The notes under the pieces: generated by a model | The model's database searches: none | Told to the model about the DNA's origin: nothing | What the model saw: the letters and a program-made list of their open reading frames with translations, nothing else | NCBI GenBank assembly: GCA_963692955.1 | Contig: OY843587.1 | Coordinates: forward strand, 1-64,000 | DNA length: 64,000 nt | Direction of reading: 5' to 3' | DNA from: UBA5158 sp963692955 | GTDB lineage: Bacteria > Pseudomonadota > Gammaproteobacteria > DSM-16500 | Part shown: piece after piece, positions 53,024-60,978 of the stretch | Layout of the letters: each line of letters starts with the position of its first letter | Position numbering within the stretch: position 1 is the first letter of the stretch | Made by a program: the position numbers and the translations under genes

Positions 53024-53968
53024 CTAACCTAGCCTGGCTCTTTTCATTTCCTGTTCAAAAGACTTATGTATTGTTCTTTCTAATTTGTTGTTTGAATTTT
53101 TTAGTTGTTCCGGCACTTTTTTCTGATCTTGCTGCGCGAAGAACGTTTTAAAAATAGCCGCCAGCAACTTTTCATTTTTTAAAAATTTGGGTTCATAAAA
53201 CATGAGGATGCCGCAAATTTCATCAATCACCGGCGACGCGCGCACACACAAGTTCAAATTACAGCTTATCCATTTGTTAGCACTTTTAACTTTTTGGGCG
53301 GCGTTAAACAATTTATAAAAATCATGCGAACGCGCAAACGCACCGATCGCCGCCAGCAGTTCCACCGTATAAGTGTGTTTCAAAGATTTCTCTTTCGTTG
53401 CATGTTTTAGTTCTGATAAATGCGGAACGGTTTTAGTTAATTCAGCATTTAGCGCAGCGATCGTTTGGCATTGCTCGAACAATTCCTCCGCTTCTTGCAT
53501 CATTGCATCGATGATTTTAATCATTTTAGGGTTAGGTTCATAACCCAACGGCGCAGTGAAGCCGGCCACATCACGGATGCGGTTGGCGACGACGATTTGA
53601 AAAACTTGCAGGATACCGCGCTTCGTTTGATTCAAAGGCGTAAAAATTCCATCCGCGGCGGCGCAATGAAAAATACACAGCAACGCGATACGTTCACGGT
53701 CAGACATATTATCTGGCCGTAAATAAAGTTGCGACTCGGATTCGAATAGAGTTTCATCTAAATAACGAAACGTCGCGGTTTCAAGTTTATTGCCGTTGGC
53801 ATCGAATTGGTTCGCTAACGTCGCCAACGTCGGGCGGCCATTGATGTCCCTTAAATCAAAAATAAATCTACGGTTGCTAATCGCTCGATTGACTGACTCG
53901 GCACCGCCTTGCAACTGGGCTTTGACCCGCTGCAAGTAATATTCAATTAGGAGCAATTCTCCAGCCAT
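53024..53968 (-). CDS. orphan protein of unknown function
   Basis: A 314-residue, mostly helical, soluble protein that I do not recognise. There is no signal peptide or TM. It contains several cysteines (LLCIFHCAAADG, ISCNLNLCVRA) and a charged C terminus (KSFEQEMKRARLG). It starts 20 bp after the stop of the kinase-like gene on the same strand, so the two are probably coexpressed. It ends at the groEL terminator. Like its partner it could be an effector; the evidence is context only. Confidence 0.75.
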   Translation of the reverse strand: MAGELLLIEYYLQRVKAQLQGGAESVNRAISNRRFIFDLRDINGRPTLATLANQFDANGNKLETATFRYLDETLFESESQLYLRPDNMSDRERIALLCIFHCAAADGIFTPLNQTKRGILQVFQIVVANRIRDVAGFTAPLGYEPNPKMIKIIDAMMQEAEELFEQCQTIAALNAELTKTVPHLSELKHATKEKSLKHTYTVELLAAIGAFARSHDFYKLFNAAQKVKSANKWISCNLNLCVRASPVIDEICGILMFYEPKFLKNEKLLAAIFKTFFAQQDQKKVPEQLKNSNNKLERTIHKSFEQEMKRARLG

Positions 53969-53988
53969 GTGGCGGATACCGAGTAAGT

Positions 53989-56034
53989 TTATTTAGGGCG
54001 TTCATACCTAGAAGCGGTTGGCGTTTGATTGTCGACCGCTCGGCTAAATACTTTTTCGTAAGCGGCGGCACTTTGCGTTTTCCCAACCCGTTTGAAAAAG
54101 CGGCCGGAATGTTGGCTCAAAATTCTGTGATATTCATCATACGAGTAAGCTTCTAAAATTATTTTACCATCGTCACGGTAAGCAGCTTTTAGCTTTGTAA
54201 TAATTTCTTCTTTCACCGCGTGCCGCATCGCGACCCAAGTATCCGTATTGCCACTACTGTAAAAAGCCGGATGCCGCTCGGTGCGCACCGTTTTAAAAGG
54301 ATGGTCGACGATCAAACCGTCTTGAACTTTTTGCATATATTGAAATAGAGCGTCCAATTCCGTTTGCGACAACGTGGGCAGTTTACTGATGAAAAAATCT
54401 CGTTGTGCCGGCTTCGCGCCTTTGCTTTTCATTTCTTCCAGGAAACCAAAAATATCTTGCGAATGCGCCTTCATGCGCTGGTTCGTCACGGGACGCGTGT
54501 CGACATGGATCGAATCTCTGACGTAGTTTTGCAGTGTACTCAAGTTCGTTTGGTAATCTTGCAAAATTGCTTTAGCCGGAATAACTAAGTCTTTGCGCTT
54601 GTTGATAAAAGTTTCGAAATTCGTTTTCAGTGATTCTAACGCGCGTGCGCCTTTAGTCTTGACGTAATCACCGAAATCAATAATATTTTCGGCTTTAACG
54701 GCTAATTTTCTTTGTCGCTCTTTCAGCCAGCCAACGACTTCGGCTTTATCAGCCGCGTGAAAAATAGTCATCTCAGCGAGCGCGTCGATTAACTTATGCG
54801 GTAAAATAATTTTTTCTAAAATAGAACGCAATTTAGCTTCTTGATACTCAGGATTGGTTTGCAAGGCTTTGATTTTTTCGTACATCTCGGTATCGACGAT
54901 AAAATTATTCGCCCACCAGTTGGACGGCACATAATGAGTCAGCACGATTTCCGGGCGCGGCATTTTCGTCGCTAGGAGCGGCAATTTATTTAAGTCGTCT
55001 TCGTGGATTTCGAAGCCATCCACTTCGTACAGGCCTGCGAGCGTGTAATCCGTGTCATTGATGCGTTGTTTCTTCGGCTGCTTTTCTCTGCCTACTAATT
55101 TTAGCGTAATGGGCGCAATCGACTTATCGAAGTCGATGCGGACCGGCAAACCATTGTCGCGGCGCAAACCGGCGTTTTTTAAACTGCAATCGTCATCGGC
55201 GAGAAATAAACACGCCACGTCCATTTCGGCGGCATGTTTGAAACCGCTGTCCGCCCACTTTTTAAAAGTGGCTGCGTCGAAAAAACGTTTGAATTTTATT
55301 TCTTCCGAAAGAATTGGCACGGTGCCATTCAATTTTTTTTCTTCTTGAAAGGTGGTCGGCTGACCTAAGCCTAAAAATAATTGCATCAGCGTGCCGCAGA
55401 AGACTTCAATCCCCGCGACGCGCGCCTCGACTTCGTGTTTTCTAATATAATTCATTCGGCTGTTATTCGCGTTCGGATCACTTTGATAGATAACCGGTTG
55501 GGCGATATGGGATGAATCCTTGAACGGCTCGCCGCTGGGGGAAATTTTCGCGGAAGAAATCACGGTTGCTTGCGTGTATTGTTCATTTGCAATCATTTTC
55601 AACTGCACAAGATCAGACAGCTTTTTCCCACCCGTATTCTCTACTACTAAATTATCGCGGGGATGCGTATCGTAATAAGTTTTTAACAAGGATAAGGCTT
55701 TATGCGTCACGCGCATGTCACGAATTTCGGATTGTTGCTCATCCATCGCGATCATCGCTAAACAAATTTGAAAACGCTTTGAGCTGCTAGGAATGCCCGC
55801 GGTCACGTCGCCGGCGCGATAGGTTTCCGCCAACGCGAGTAACGCATCGTAATTTAAAATCCGTACGGTTTGATTCGCATCGCTTATATCAAGCGCTTCG
55901 GCCACCGAAATAGGCGTCGGCACTTTTTTTATGACAGTAAAAAAAGCTTGCACATTCGTCGTATCGAACGCTTTATAGAGTTCTTGTGGCGTAGTCCACG
56001 CGCGCGTCAACAAACTTGTGATGATAGTAGGCAT
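53989..56034 (-). CDS. large orphan protein with a kinase-like catalytic pattern
   Basis: A 681-residue protein with no signal peptide or TM. In its first half, a helix with a conserved-looking Glu (RKHEVEARVAGIEVFCGTLM) precedes LFLADDDCSLKN (residues 280-287) and VRIDFDKS (D301-F-D303). Asp-x3-Lys-Asn followed about 15 residues later by DFD is the spacing of the catalytic loop and metal motif in atypical protein/lipid kinases (PI3/4K-like and HipA-like folds). I cannot place it in a named family. The C-terminal half is helical and charged. It is probably cotranscribed with the 314-aa orphan. A translocated kinase effector is an attractive but unproven reading. Confidence 0.8.
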   Translation of the reverse strand: MPTIITSLLTRAWTTPQELYKAFDTTNVQAFFTVIKKVPTPISVAEALDISDANQTVRILNYDALLALAETYRAGDVTAGIPSSSKRFQICLAMIAMDEQQSEIRDMRVTHKALSLLKTYYDTHPRDNLVVENTGGKKLSDLVQLKMIANEQYTQATVISSAKISPSGEPFKDSSHIAQPVIYQSDPNANNSRMNYIRKHEVEARVAGIEVFCGTLMQLFLGLGQPTTFQEEKKLNGTVPILSEEIKFKRFFDAATFKKWADSGFKHAAEMDVACLFLADDDCSLKNAGLRRDNGLPVRIDFDKSIAPITLKLVGREKQPKKQRINDTDYTLAGLYEVDGFEIHEDDLNKLPLLATKMPRPEIVLTHYVPSNWWANNFIVDTEMYEKIKALQTNPEYQEAKLRSILEKIILPHKLIDALAEMTIFHAADKAEVVGWLKERQRKLAVKAENIIDFGDYVKTKGARALESLKTNFETFINKRKDLVIPAKAILQDYQTNLSTLQNYVRDSIHVDTRPVTNQRMKAHSQDIFGFLEEMKSKGAKPAQRDFFISKLPTLSQTELDALFQYMQKVQDGLIVDHPFKTVRTERHPAFYSSGNTDTWVAMRHAVKEEIITKLKAAYRDDGKIILEAYSYDEYHRILSQHSGRFFKRVGKTQSAAAYEKVFSRAVDNQTPTASRYERPK

Positions 56035-56195
56035 AGGAATGGTTTCGAGTGAGTTAGGAAAAAGATTAGAAAAGTATATGCATTTGATTTCGCAACATCA
56101 ACCACCGATGAAGTTTTTAACGCAACCATTCTATACAAGTTAGTTAAATGAGTTTGAGACGTAAGCAAAAACGCGAATTTGTTTTCCGTGATAAA

Positions 56196-57176
56196 TTATT
56201 TTTGGCGATGAGTGCGATGCGCGGCATGCGAAATATTTTTTTTATTGATGTGTTCTATCTTGCCAGATCTTACAGGTGTTTTTCTACCGCTAATTTTTGT
56301 TTTATTTTCTTTTTCCAGTAATGGTTCATATAACGCAGCGTCGCTATAACGAAAACCATCGCCGGCGCACGCTTTTGCTAAACCAAAGAATATTATATTC
56401 AATAATACCAATGGCCCCGCCAAAATAAAACTGAAGAATAAACGCAAGACTTTACTGCCAAACGTTAATTTTTTCACTAACCAACAAATCACACGCGCGG
56501 GATAATCTAAAAATAATTTTCGCAACCCGTCGATGGCATAGCCGGTGGCGATTAACGGATGTTTAAAAATATTGATTTTGCCGATCGTGTTTTTAAAATG
56601 CGGCATCGTGATGGTAGAATCTTTTTTATGGCGGGCATACGCGGTGTCGGGCGCGATAAACAATTCTTCATAGACTTCGTCTGGGTGCTTAACTTCCCAG
56701 GCGACTTTTTTCTCGAGATATTTTTTAATTTCTGTTTGCGTGATTACATCCGAAAATAAAGGACTGATCTTGACGATATTTTCATGCAAGCGCGCGTGCG
56801 CGCTAGATAAAGCTTCACGCAGCAAATAATCATGCACGTCTTCTGCTAATTGATTCTTTAAGTTTTTTGTTCCCGCGGCTTTTTTTAGTAAAGTATATTT
56901 CGCGTATTCGTCATAGCGTAACTTATAAATAAAATAATGCTGCGGACTGCTTTGAATGGCCAGCTGCATGGCTTCGGCGATACGGTGGGCTTTAGCGCCT
57001 TCGACGATGTAAATTTGACGCTGTAAAATCGTATCGCTATGCGTGGTCGGCGGACAAAAATGTTTGACGCTGCTGGCGCGCGTGGGGTGCCAATAATCAT
57101 TTTTTTTATCTTCGGGCAGACCCGCGCCGATGAAGTAATTGCCAACTCCTGTAAAAAACTGTTTCCAGTTTTGCAT
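56196..57176 (-). CDS. orphan protein with a hydrophobic segment
   Basis: A 326-residue protein that I do not recognise. About residues 1-210 are soluble and helical. A hydrophobic block at about 240-275 (VLRLFFSFILAGPLVLLNIIFFGLAKAC) is long enough for a membrane hairpin. The last 50 residues are very basic (KTKISGRKTPVRSGKIEHINKK-like). There is no N-terminal signal. It follows the histidine-kinase gene by 23 bp on the same strand and may be part of the same unit. C-terminal hydrophobic hairpins plus basic tails also occur in effectors that target host membranes; this is only a possibility. Confidence 0.75.
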   Translation of the reverse strand: MQNWKQFFTGVGNYFIGAGLPEDKKNDYWHPTRASSVKHFCPPTTHSDTILQRQIYIVEGAKAHRIAEAMQLAIQSSPQHYFIYKLRYDEYAKYTLLKKAAGTKNLKNQLAEDVHDYLLREALSSAHARLHENIVKISPLFSDVITQTEIKKYLEKKVAWEVKHPDEVYEELFIAPDTAYARHKKDSTITMPHFKNTIGKINIFKHPLIATGYAIDGLRKLFLDYPARVICWLVKKLTFGSKVLRLFFSFILAGPLVLLNIIFFGLAKACAGDGFRYSDAALYEPLLEKENKTKISGRKTPVRSGKIEHINKKNISHAAHRTHRQK

Positions 57177-57199
57177 GACAGCTCCTTGGAACGAGGTGT

Positions 57200-59152
57200 T
57201 TAATGACTCCCTACCTGTAAATTATTGCCGGGCACGGTGCTTTCTCGCGCTTGTGGTAAATCGAAATAAAATGTCGTGCCGTGTTTTGGCGTCGTCAAGA
57301 AACTCATGGCGCCGCCGAATTCTTCTATAATCGCTTTACTCAACTTCAAACCTAACAAGACGCCTTCGCCCTCGCGCGCGGGCGCGGCTTCGCTAGGCAC
57401 GTATTCTTGAAAAATCTGCGTTTGAAATTTTTCGGGAATGCCTGGGCCTTGATCGGTGACGGCGACGCGCACGAAATTGTCGCGGCGCGTTACCGCGATC
57501 GTGACTTCACCGCCTTCTGGAGAAAATTTCACGGCGTTGGAAATGAGATTGGCGAGCACTTGCAATAATAATTCGGAATCGACATTCACTTTGACGTTAT
57601 CGGCCGCTTGCGTCAGGCGTAAATGCACGCCGTTTCTTTCCGCGTAGGCTTGGCGCTCGATGATCGCCGCTTTGACGATTTGCATAATGTCTTCGATTTT
57701 AAATTTGAATTTGGTTTTACCCGATTCGATTTTGGCGATATCTAAGATTTCACTCATTAAAAACGATAAGCGTTCGCAATTTTGTTTCGCGCGGCGTAAC
57801 AACTTCGATACGGACGGTGATAATTGGTCTTCGGAATTATTGACGATAATGTCTAATGATTCTTGAATCGATTTGACCGGCGCGTTTAATTCGTTACGTA
57901 CTAATGAGACAAATTCGTTTTTTAGTTTTTCTACTTTGCGGTTTTCGGTTACGTCGCGCAGCGAGCCGACCATGCGCACGGGTACGCCTTCATCGTTTTG
58001 AATCGCTTGGCCAATGACTTCGAAGAAGCGGTAGCCAGTATTTTTTGTTTTAAGCCGGTATTCGATTTTGAACGGAACATTTTTTTTAAGATGCAGTTCC
58101 GTCAGCTTCAGAATTTTTTCTAAATCATCGGGGTGAGTGATTTGATGATAAAATTCGACGGTATTCGGCATTTCATGTTCGGCGTAACCTAACAGTGCTT
58201 TGGTATATGGCGAGGAATAAATATTTTTAGAACCCACGTTCCAATCCCAGACGCCAGACTGGTTACCTTTAAACGCTAACGAATAGCGTTCTTCACTTTC
58301 GTATAAACGTTTATTGGTTTGACGCAATTCTTTTTCCGCGGATAACATGCGGCGGATGAAGGGTCGCACGGTCCAGCGCAGCATGACGATGCCGATGATA
58401 ATCGTCGCGATCGTGATCGGCACGATCAATTGGATGTCTCTAGACACACTCGCTAAGCCGACTGTCAGAGACACGCATAGCAGTACCGCGCTGCTGATCA
58501 TGACAATTTTTAAGTCTTGCGCGTTTTCATATAAATTTTTTCCCTCGGGATTGTTACGCCAAATTAACCATAATGCTAAGGAAATCGAAATTAAGCAAAC
58601 AGCAGCACTTGCCGGCATACGCGTATAGTCATACCAACCTGTCATGTAATCGACATTGAGCAAATCGCCGATGAGTCCCAGCACACCGATTAAAAAACTT
58701 AAGAAGATAAATACTTCCGAGCACATCGCAAAGAATCTTTTATTCGCATAACGTAAAAATATCAACGTCAACCCTATCATGAAAAAACTCGTCGACATGC
58801 TCGTGGACATTCTGCCTAGATTGGGTGAGTTGTAAATGCTAGGTGCCCAACATTTCACGCACAATTGATCGATATGTAAATTTAAATTAAATAAATCTTC
58901 GGATAACGTGCCGGCGGCGATTAAACAGATTAATACCCCAAAAGCGATTTGGGTTTCTCGAGCGAATTTTACCGTGTTGGTGGCAAACAGCAGCGCGATA
59001 CCTGCCATGACGAAACAAACGGCGCAATTGAAAACCATAGGGACTTGGGTATGCAGAGTGATAAAACTAATAGCATGTGCCCACCAACCAGTAATAACCA
59101 GCAGGCCAAGGACTATCGGCAGTAAGCTCAAAATCCATATTCTTTTCATCAT
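57200..59152 (-). CDS. membrane histidine-kinase-like sensor with altered phosphoacceptor site
   Basis: A 650-residue sensor. The N-terminal membrane region (about 1-270) has seven or eight hydrophobic segments, like MASE-type sensors. A PAS domain follows (about 290-405; GVWDWNVGSKNIYSS ... RFFEVIGQAI ... GSLRDVTENR), then a HisKA-like dimerisation helix and a HATPase_c domain (N box LANLISNAVKFS, G1 DQGPGIP). In the HisKA helix the motif reads FVSLVRNELNAPVKS where SHELRTP is expected, so the phosphoacceptor His is Asn420. The G2 box GEGVLLGLKLS is also diverged. It is likely not a normal autokinase. No response regulator is adjacent. Confidence 0.88.
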   Translation of the reverse strand: MMKRIWILSLLPIVLGLLVITGWWAHAISFITLHTQVPMVFNCAVCFVMAGIALLFATNTVKFARETQIAFGVLICLIAAGTLSEDLFNLNLHIDQLCVKCWAPSIYNSPNLGRMSTSMSTSFFMIGLTLIFLRYANKRFFAMCSEVFIFLSFLIGVLGLIGDLLNVDYMTGWYDYTRMPASAAVCLISISLALWLIWRNNPEGKNLYENAQDLKIVMISSAVLLCVSLTVGLASVSRDIQLIVPITIATIIIGIVMLRWTVRPFIRRMLSAEKELRQTNKRLYESEERYSLAFKGNQSGVWDWNVGSKNIYSSPYTKALLGYAEHEMPNTVEFYHQITHPDDLEKILKLTELHLKKNVPFKIEYRLKTKNTGYRFFEVIGQAIQNDEGVPVRMVGSLRDVTENRKVEKLKNEFVSLVRNELNAPVKSIQESLDIIVNNSEDQLSPSVSKLLRRAKQNCERLSFLMSEILDIAKIESGKTKFKFKIEDIMQIVKAAIIERQAYAERNGVHLRLTQAADNVKVNVDSELLLQVLANLISNAVKFSPEGGEVTIAVTRRDNFVRVAVTDQGPGIPEKFQTQIFQEYVPSEAAPAREGEGVLLGLKLSKAIIEEFGGAMSFLTTPKHGTTFYFDLPQARESTVPGNNLQVGSH

Positions 59153-59225
59153 TCTATACCTGAGGTAAGAATCAAAAAAGATACAATCTATGTATTAATT
59201 ATACTACAGGGGGCGAGATGGGGTA

Positions 59226-59882
59226 TTAGGGTAATCCGAAAAGCGCGGTAATTACTTGAATTAAAACAATAATAGGTGGAAATATAATCTTCGACAAGAT
59301 GCCGGTTGCCATTAATACGACTAATATAATGAATAGATATCGCTCATAAAGCTGTAATTTCCAGCCCAGTCTTGGCGGCAATAGATTCATCAATACACGG
59401 CCGCCGTCCAACGGCGGGATAGGCAGCAGGTTTAAGACGGCAAAAACCGCATTGATTTGAATGCCCATAACGCCCGACCAAAACATGGGTTGGCCGAGCC
59501 AAGGTGTGGTGGGAAGTAGTAGTAAGCCTAATTTTGCAATCAAGGCCCAGATTAAACCCATGAGGATATTTGAGAGCGGGCCGGCAACCGCGACGACTAT
59601 CATATTCCAACGCGGGTTACGCATGTTGCGCGCATCCACCGGCACGGGTTTTGCCCAGCCAAAAATAAAATGGGTCGTGACCCACATCACAATTGGCACG
59701 ATGATCGTGCCGACTAAATCGATATGCTTGACGGGGTTCAGTGTTAAACGGCCGGAGAGCCGCGCGGTTTGATCGCCGAATAGAGACGCTACCCAACCAT
59801 GCGCGACTTCATGCAAAGTAATCGCGAAAAGTAGCGGTAAGATCGACACGGCGACTTGTTGGGCTATGCTCATTTCGGGCAT
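59226..59882 (-). CDS. M50-family site-2-protease-like membrane metallopeptidase
   Basis: A 218-residue intramembrane zinc protease. The HExxH motif lies in the first TM segment (TLHEVAHGWVASLFGD) and the second zinc ligand motif in NLLPIPPLDGGRVL, near residue 160. Four to six hydrophobic segments are visible. It is the short, PDZ-less branch of site-2 proteases, widespread in bacteria with mostly unknown substrates. It stands alone between the histidine-kinase-like gene and the divergent ZIP transporter gene, with 88 bp to the latter. Confidence 0.92.
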   Translation of the reverse strand: MPEMSIAQQVAVSILPLLFAITLHEVAHGWVASLFGDQTARLSGRLTLNPVKHIDLVGTIIVPIVMWVTTHFIFGWAKPVPVDARNMRNPRWNMIVVAVAGPLSNILMGLIWALIAKLGLLLLPTTPWLGQPMFWSGVMGIQINAVFAVLNLLPIPPLDGGRVLMNLLPPRLGWKLQLYERYLFIILVVLMATGILSKIIFPPIIVLIQVITALFGLP

Positions 59883-59970
59883 GGGGCGTTCTCATTTCAC
59901 GAAAAGTTATGTTTATAATACTTGAGATAGTATTATGTCACCAGATTTACCAATAGTTCACGGGGAAATA

Positions 59971-60726
59971 ATGAGTATCGTTATTTATAAGGTTTTGGCG
60001 GCGCTGATAATTTTTATTATTAGTTTAGCCGCGATTATCTATCCGATTCGAGTCCGCGCGCATCCGACGCATAATCATTTATTAGAATTGGGCGACGCGT
60101 TGGCGAGCGGGATTTTTTTAGGCGCGGCACTTTTTCATATGTTGCCGAACGCGATCAGCGGCTTTCAAATGGCGCTGGGAAATATTAATTATCCGTTGGC
60201 GGAATTATTTTGCGCGGCGGGTTTTTTGTTGTTAATTTTTTTCGAAAGACTCTCGGGCAATTCACAAGATTATAAAGATACGGTGCCGTATGTGGTGGCG
60301 ATCATTATCATCATCCATTCGTTAATCGAAGGCACGGTGCTTGGTATCAACACATCGCTGGCGACGGCGGTAATTATTTTCGTGGCGATCATCGCGCATA
60401 AGAGTTCGGAAAGCTTCGCGCTCGCCGTTATTTTAAATCAAGCGCGAATCCCGTTCCGGCATATGTTGGTGTTGATTACGATATTTTCTTTGATGACGCC
60501 ATTGGGTATCGCGGTCGGTACGTCGATGAGTATTTATCTACAGAGTGAAACGGGGCATTTAATCACGGCGGCGTTTAACGCTTTCGCGGCGGGAACGTTT
60601 CTTTATATGTCTACGCTGCATCATATTAATCATCATAAAAACTCGCATGCGGGGGAAGGCTTGTGGGAGTTTTTCGCGTTGGTGACGGGGTTGTCTATAA
60701 TGGCGGGGATTGCGGTGTGGGCTTAA
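59971..60726 (+). CDS. ZIP-family divalent metal transporter
   Basis: Inner-membrane importer for zinc, iron or manganese. The 251 residues have about eight TM segments. The binuclear metal-site motifs are in TM4 (IHSLIEGTVLG) and TM5 (IAHKSSESFALAV), both characteristic of ZIP proteins. ALFHMLPNAI in an earlier TM and a His-rich stretch (TLHHINHHKNSHAGE) before the last TM also fit. I chose the ATG at 59971 because GGGGA stands six bases upstream; an in-frame ATG at 59935 would add twelve residues. Metal specificity cannot be read from sequence. Confidence 0.92.
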   Translation: MSIVIYKVLAALIIFIISLAAIIYPIRVRAHPTHNHLLELGDALASGIFLGAALFHMLPNAISGFQMALGNINYPLAELFCAAGFLLLIFFERLSGNSQDYKDTVPYVVAIIIIIHSLIEGTVLGINTSLATAVIIFVAIIAHKSSESFALAVILNQARIPFRHMLVLITIFSLMTPLGIAVGTSMSIYLQSETGHLITAAFNAFAAGTFLYMSTLHHINHHKNSHAGEGLWEFFALVTGLSIMAGIAVWA

Positions 60727-60751
60727 AAAATAGGAGCCACTTGGGCCCCTA
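60725..60751 (-). terminator. rho-independent terminator of the small gene
   Basis: Minus-strand stem TAGGGGCC / GGCTCCTA (60744-60751 with 60731-60738; one G-T pair), loop of five, followed by six T. It lies just after the ZIP gene on the other strand and ends the 28-codon gene's transcript. Confidence 0.8.
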
Positions 60752-60779
60752 TCATAAACAAATATATTGCGGTGCGATC

Positions 60780-60866
60780 TTAGTAAGTATCGTTACCAGC
60801 GCTGCCGGTAAGATGAATTACGCCGCTATTGATAAGTAATTTGATAAAGGATCTCGCTAATTTCAT
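60780..60866 (-). CDS. 28-residue small protein with own promoter and terminator
   Basis: A tiny open frame with all signals of a real gene: a sigma-70 promoter (60940-60968), a very strong ribosome-binding site GGAGGGAG six bases before the ATG at 60864-60866, and a terminator 30 bp after the stop. The peptide starts MKLARSFIKLLINSGVI, a basic amphipathic helix, and ends LTGSAGNDTY, which resembles the opening of an RTX-type calcium-binding repeat. I do not recognise it. It could be a toxin-like or membrane-active peptide, a leader peptide, or the mRNA part of a regulatory RNA. It is too short for homology judgement by eye. Confidence 0.6.
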   Translation of the reverse strand: MKLARSFIKLLINSGVIHLTGSAGNDTY

Positions 60867-60939
60867 AAAAACTCCCTCCATTGATTAATTTATCCAGTCG
60901 ATTCTTGGTCATGACAGCGGATCGCTATCACATCTTCAA

Positions 60940-60968
60940 ACTATATACCCCACTGTATAAATAATCAA
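60940..60968 (-). promoter_or_regulatory. sigma-70-type promoter of the 28-codon gene
   Basis: Minus strand: TTGATT (60963-60968), exactly 17 bp, TATAGT (60940-60945). This predicts a leader of about 65 bases before the small open frame. Confidence 0.65.
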
Positions 60969-60978
60969 ATGCATGCCT

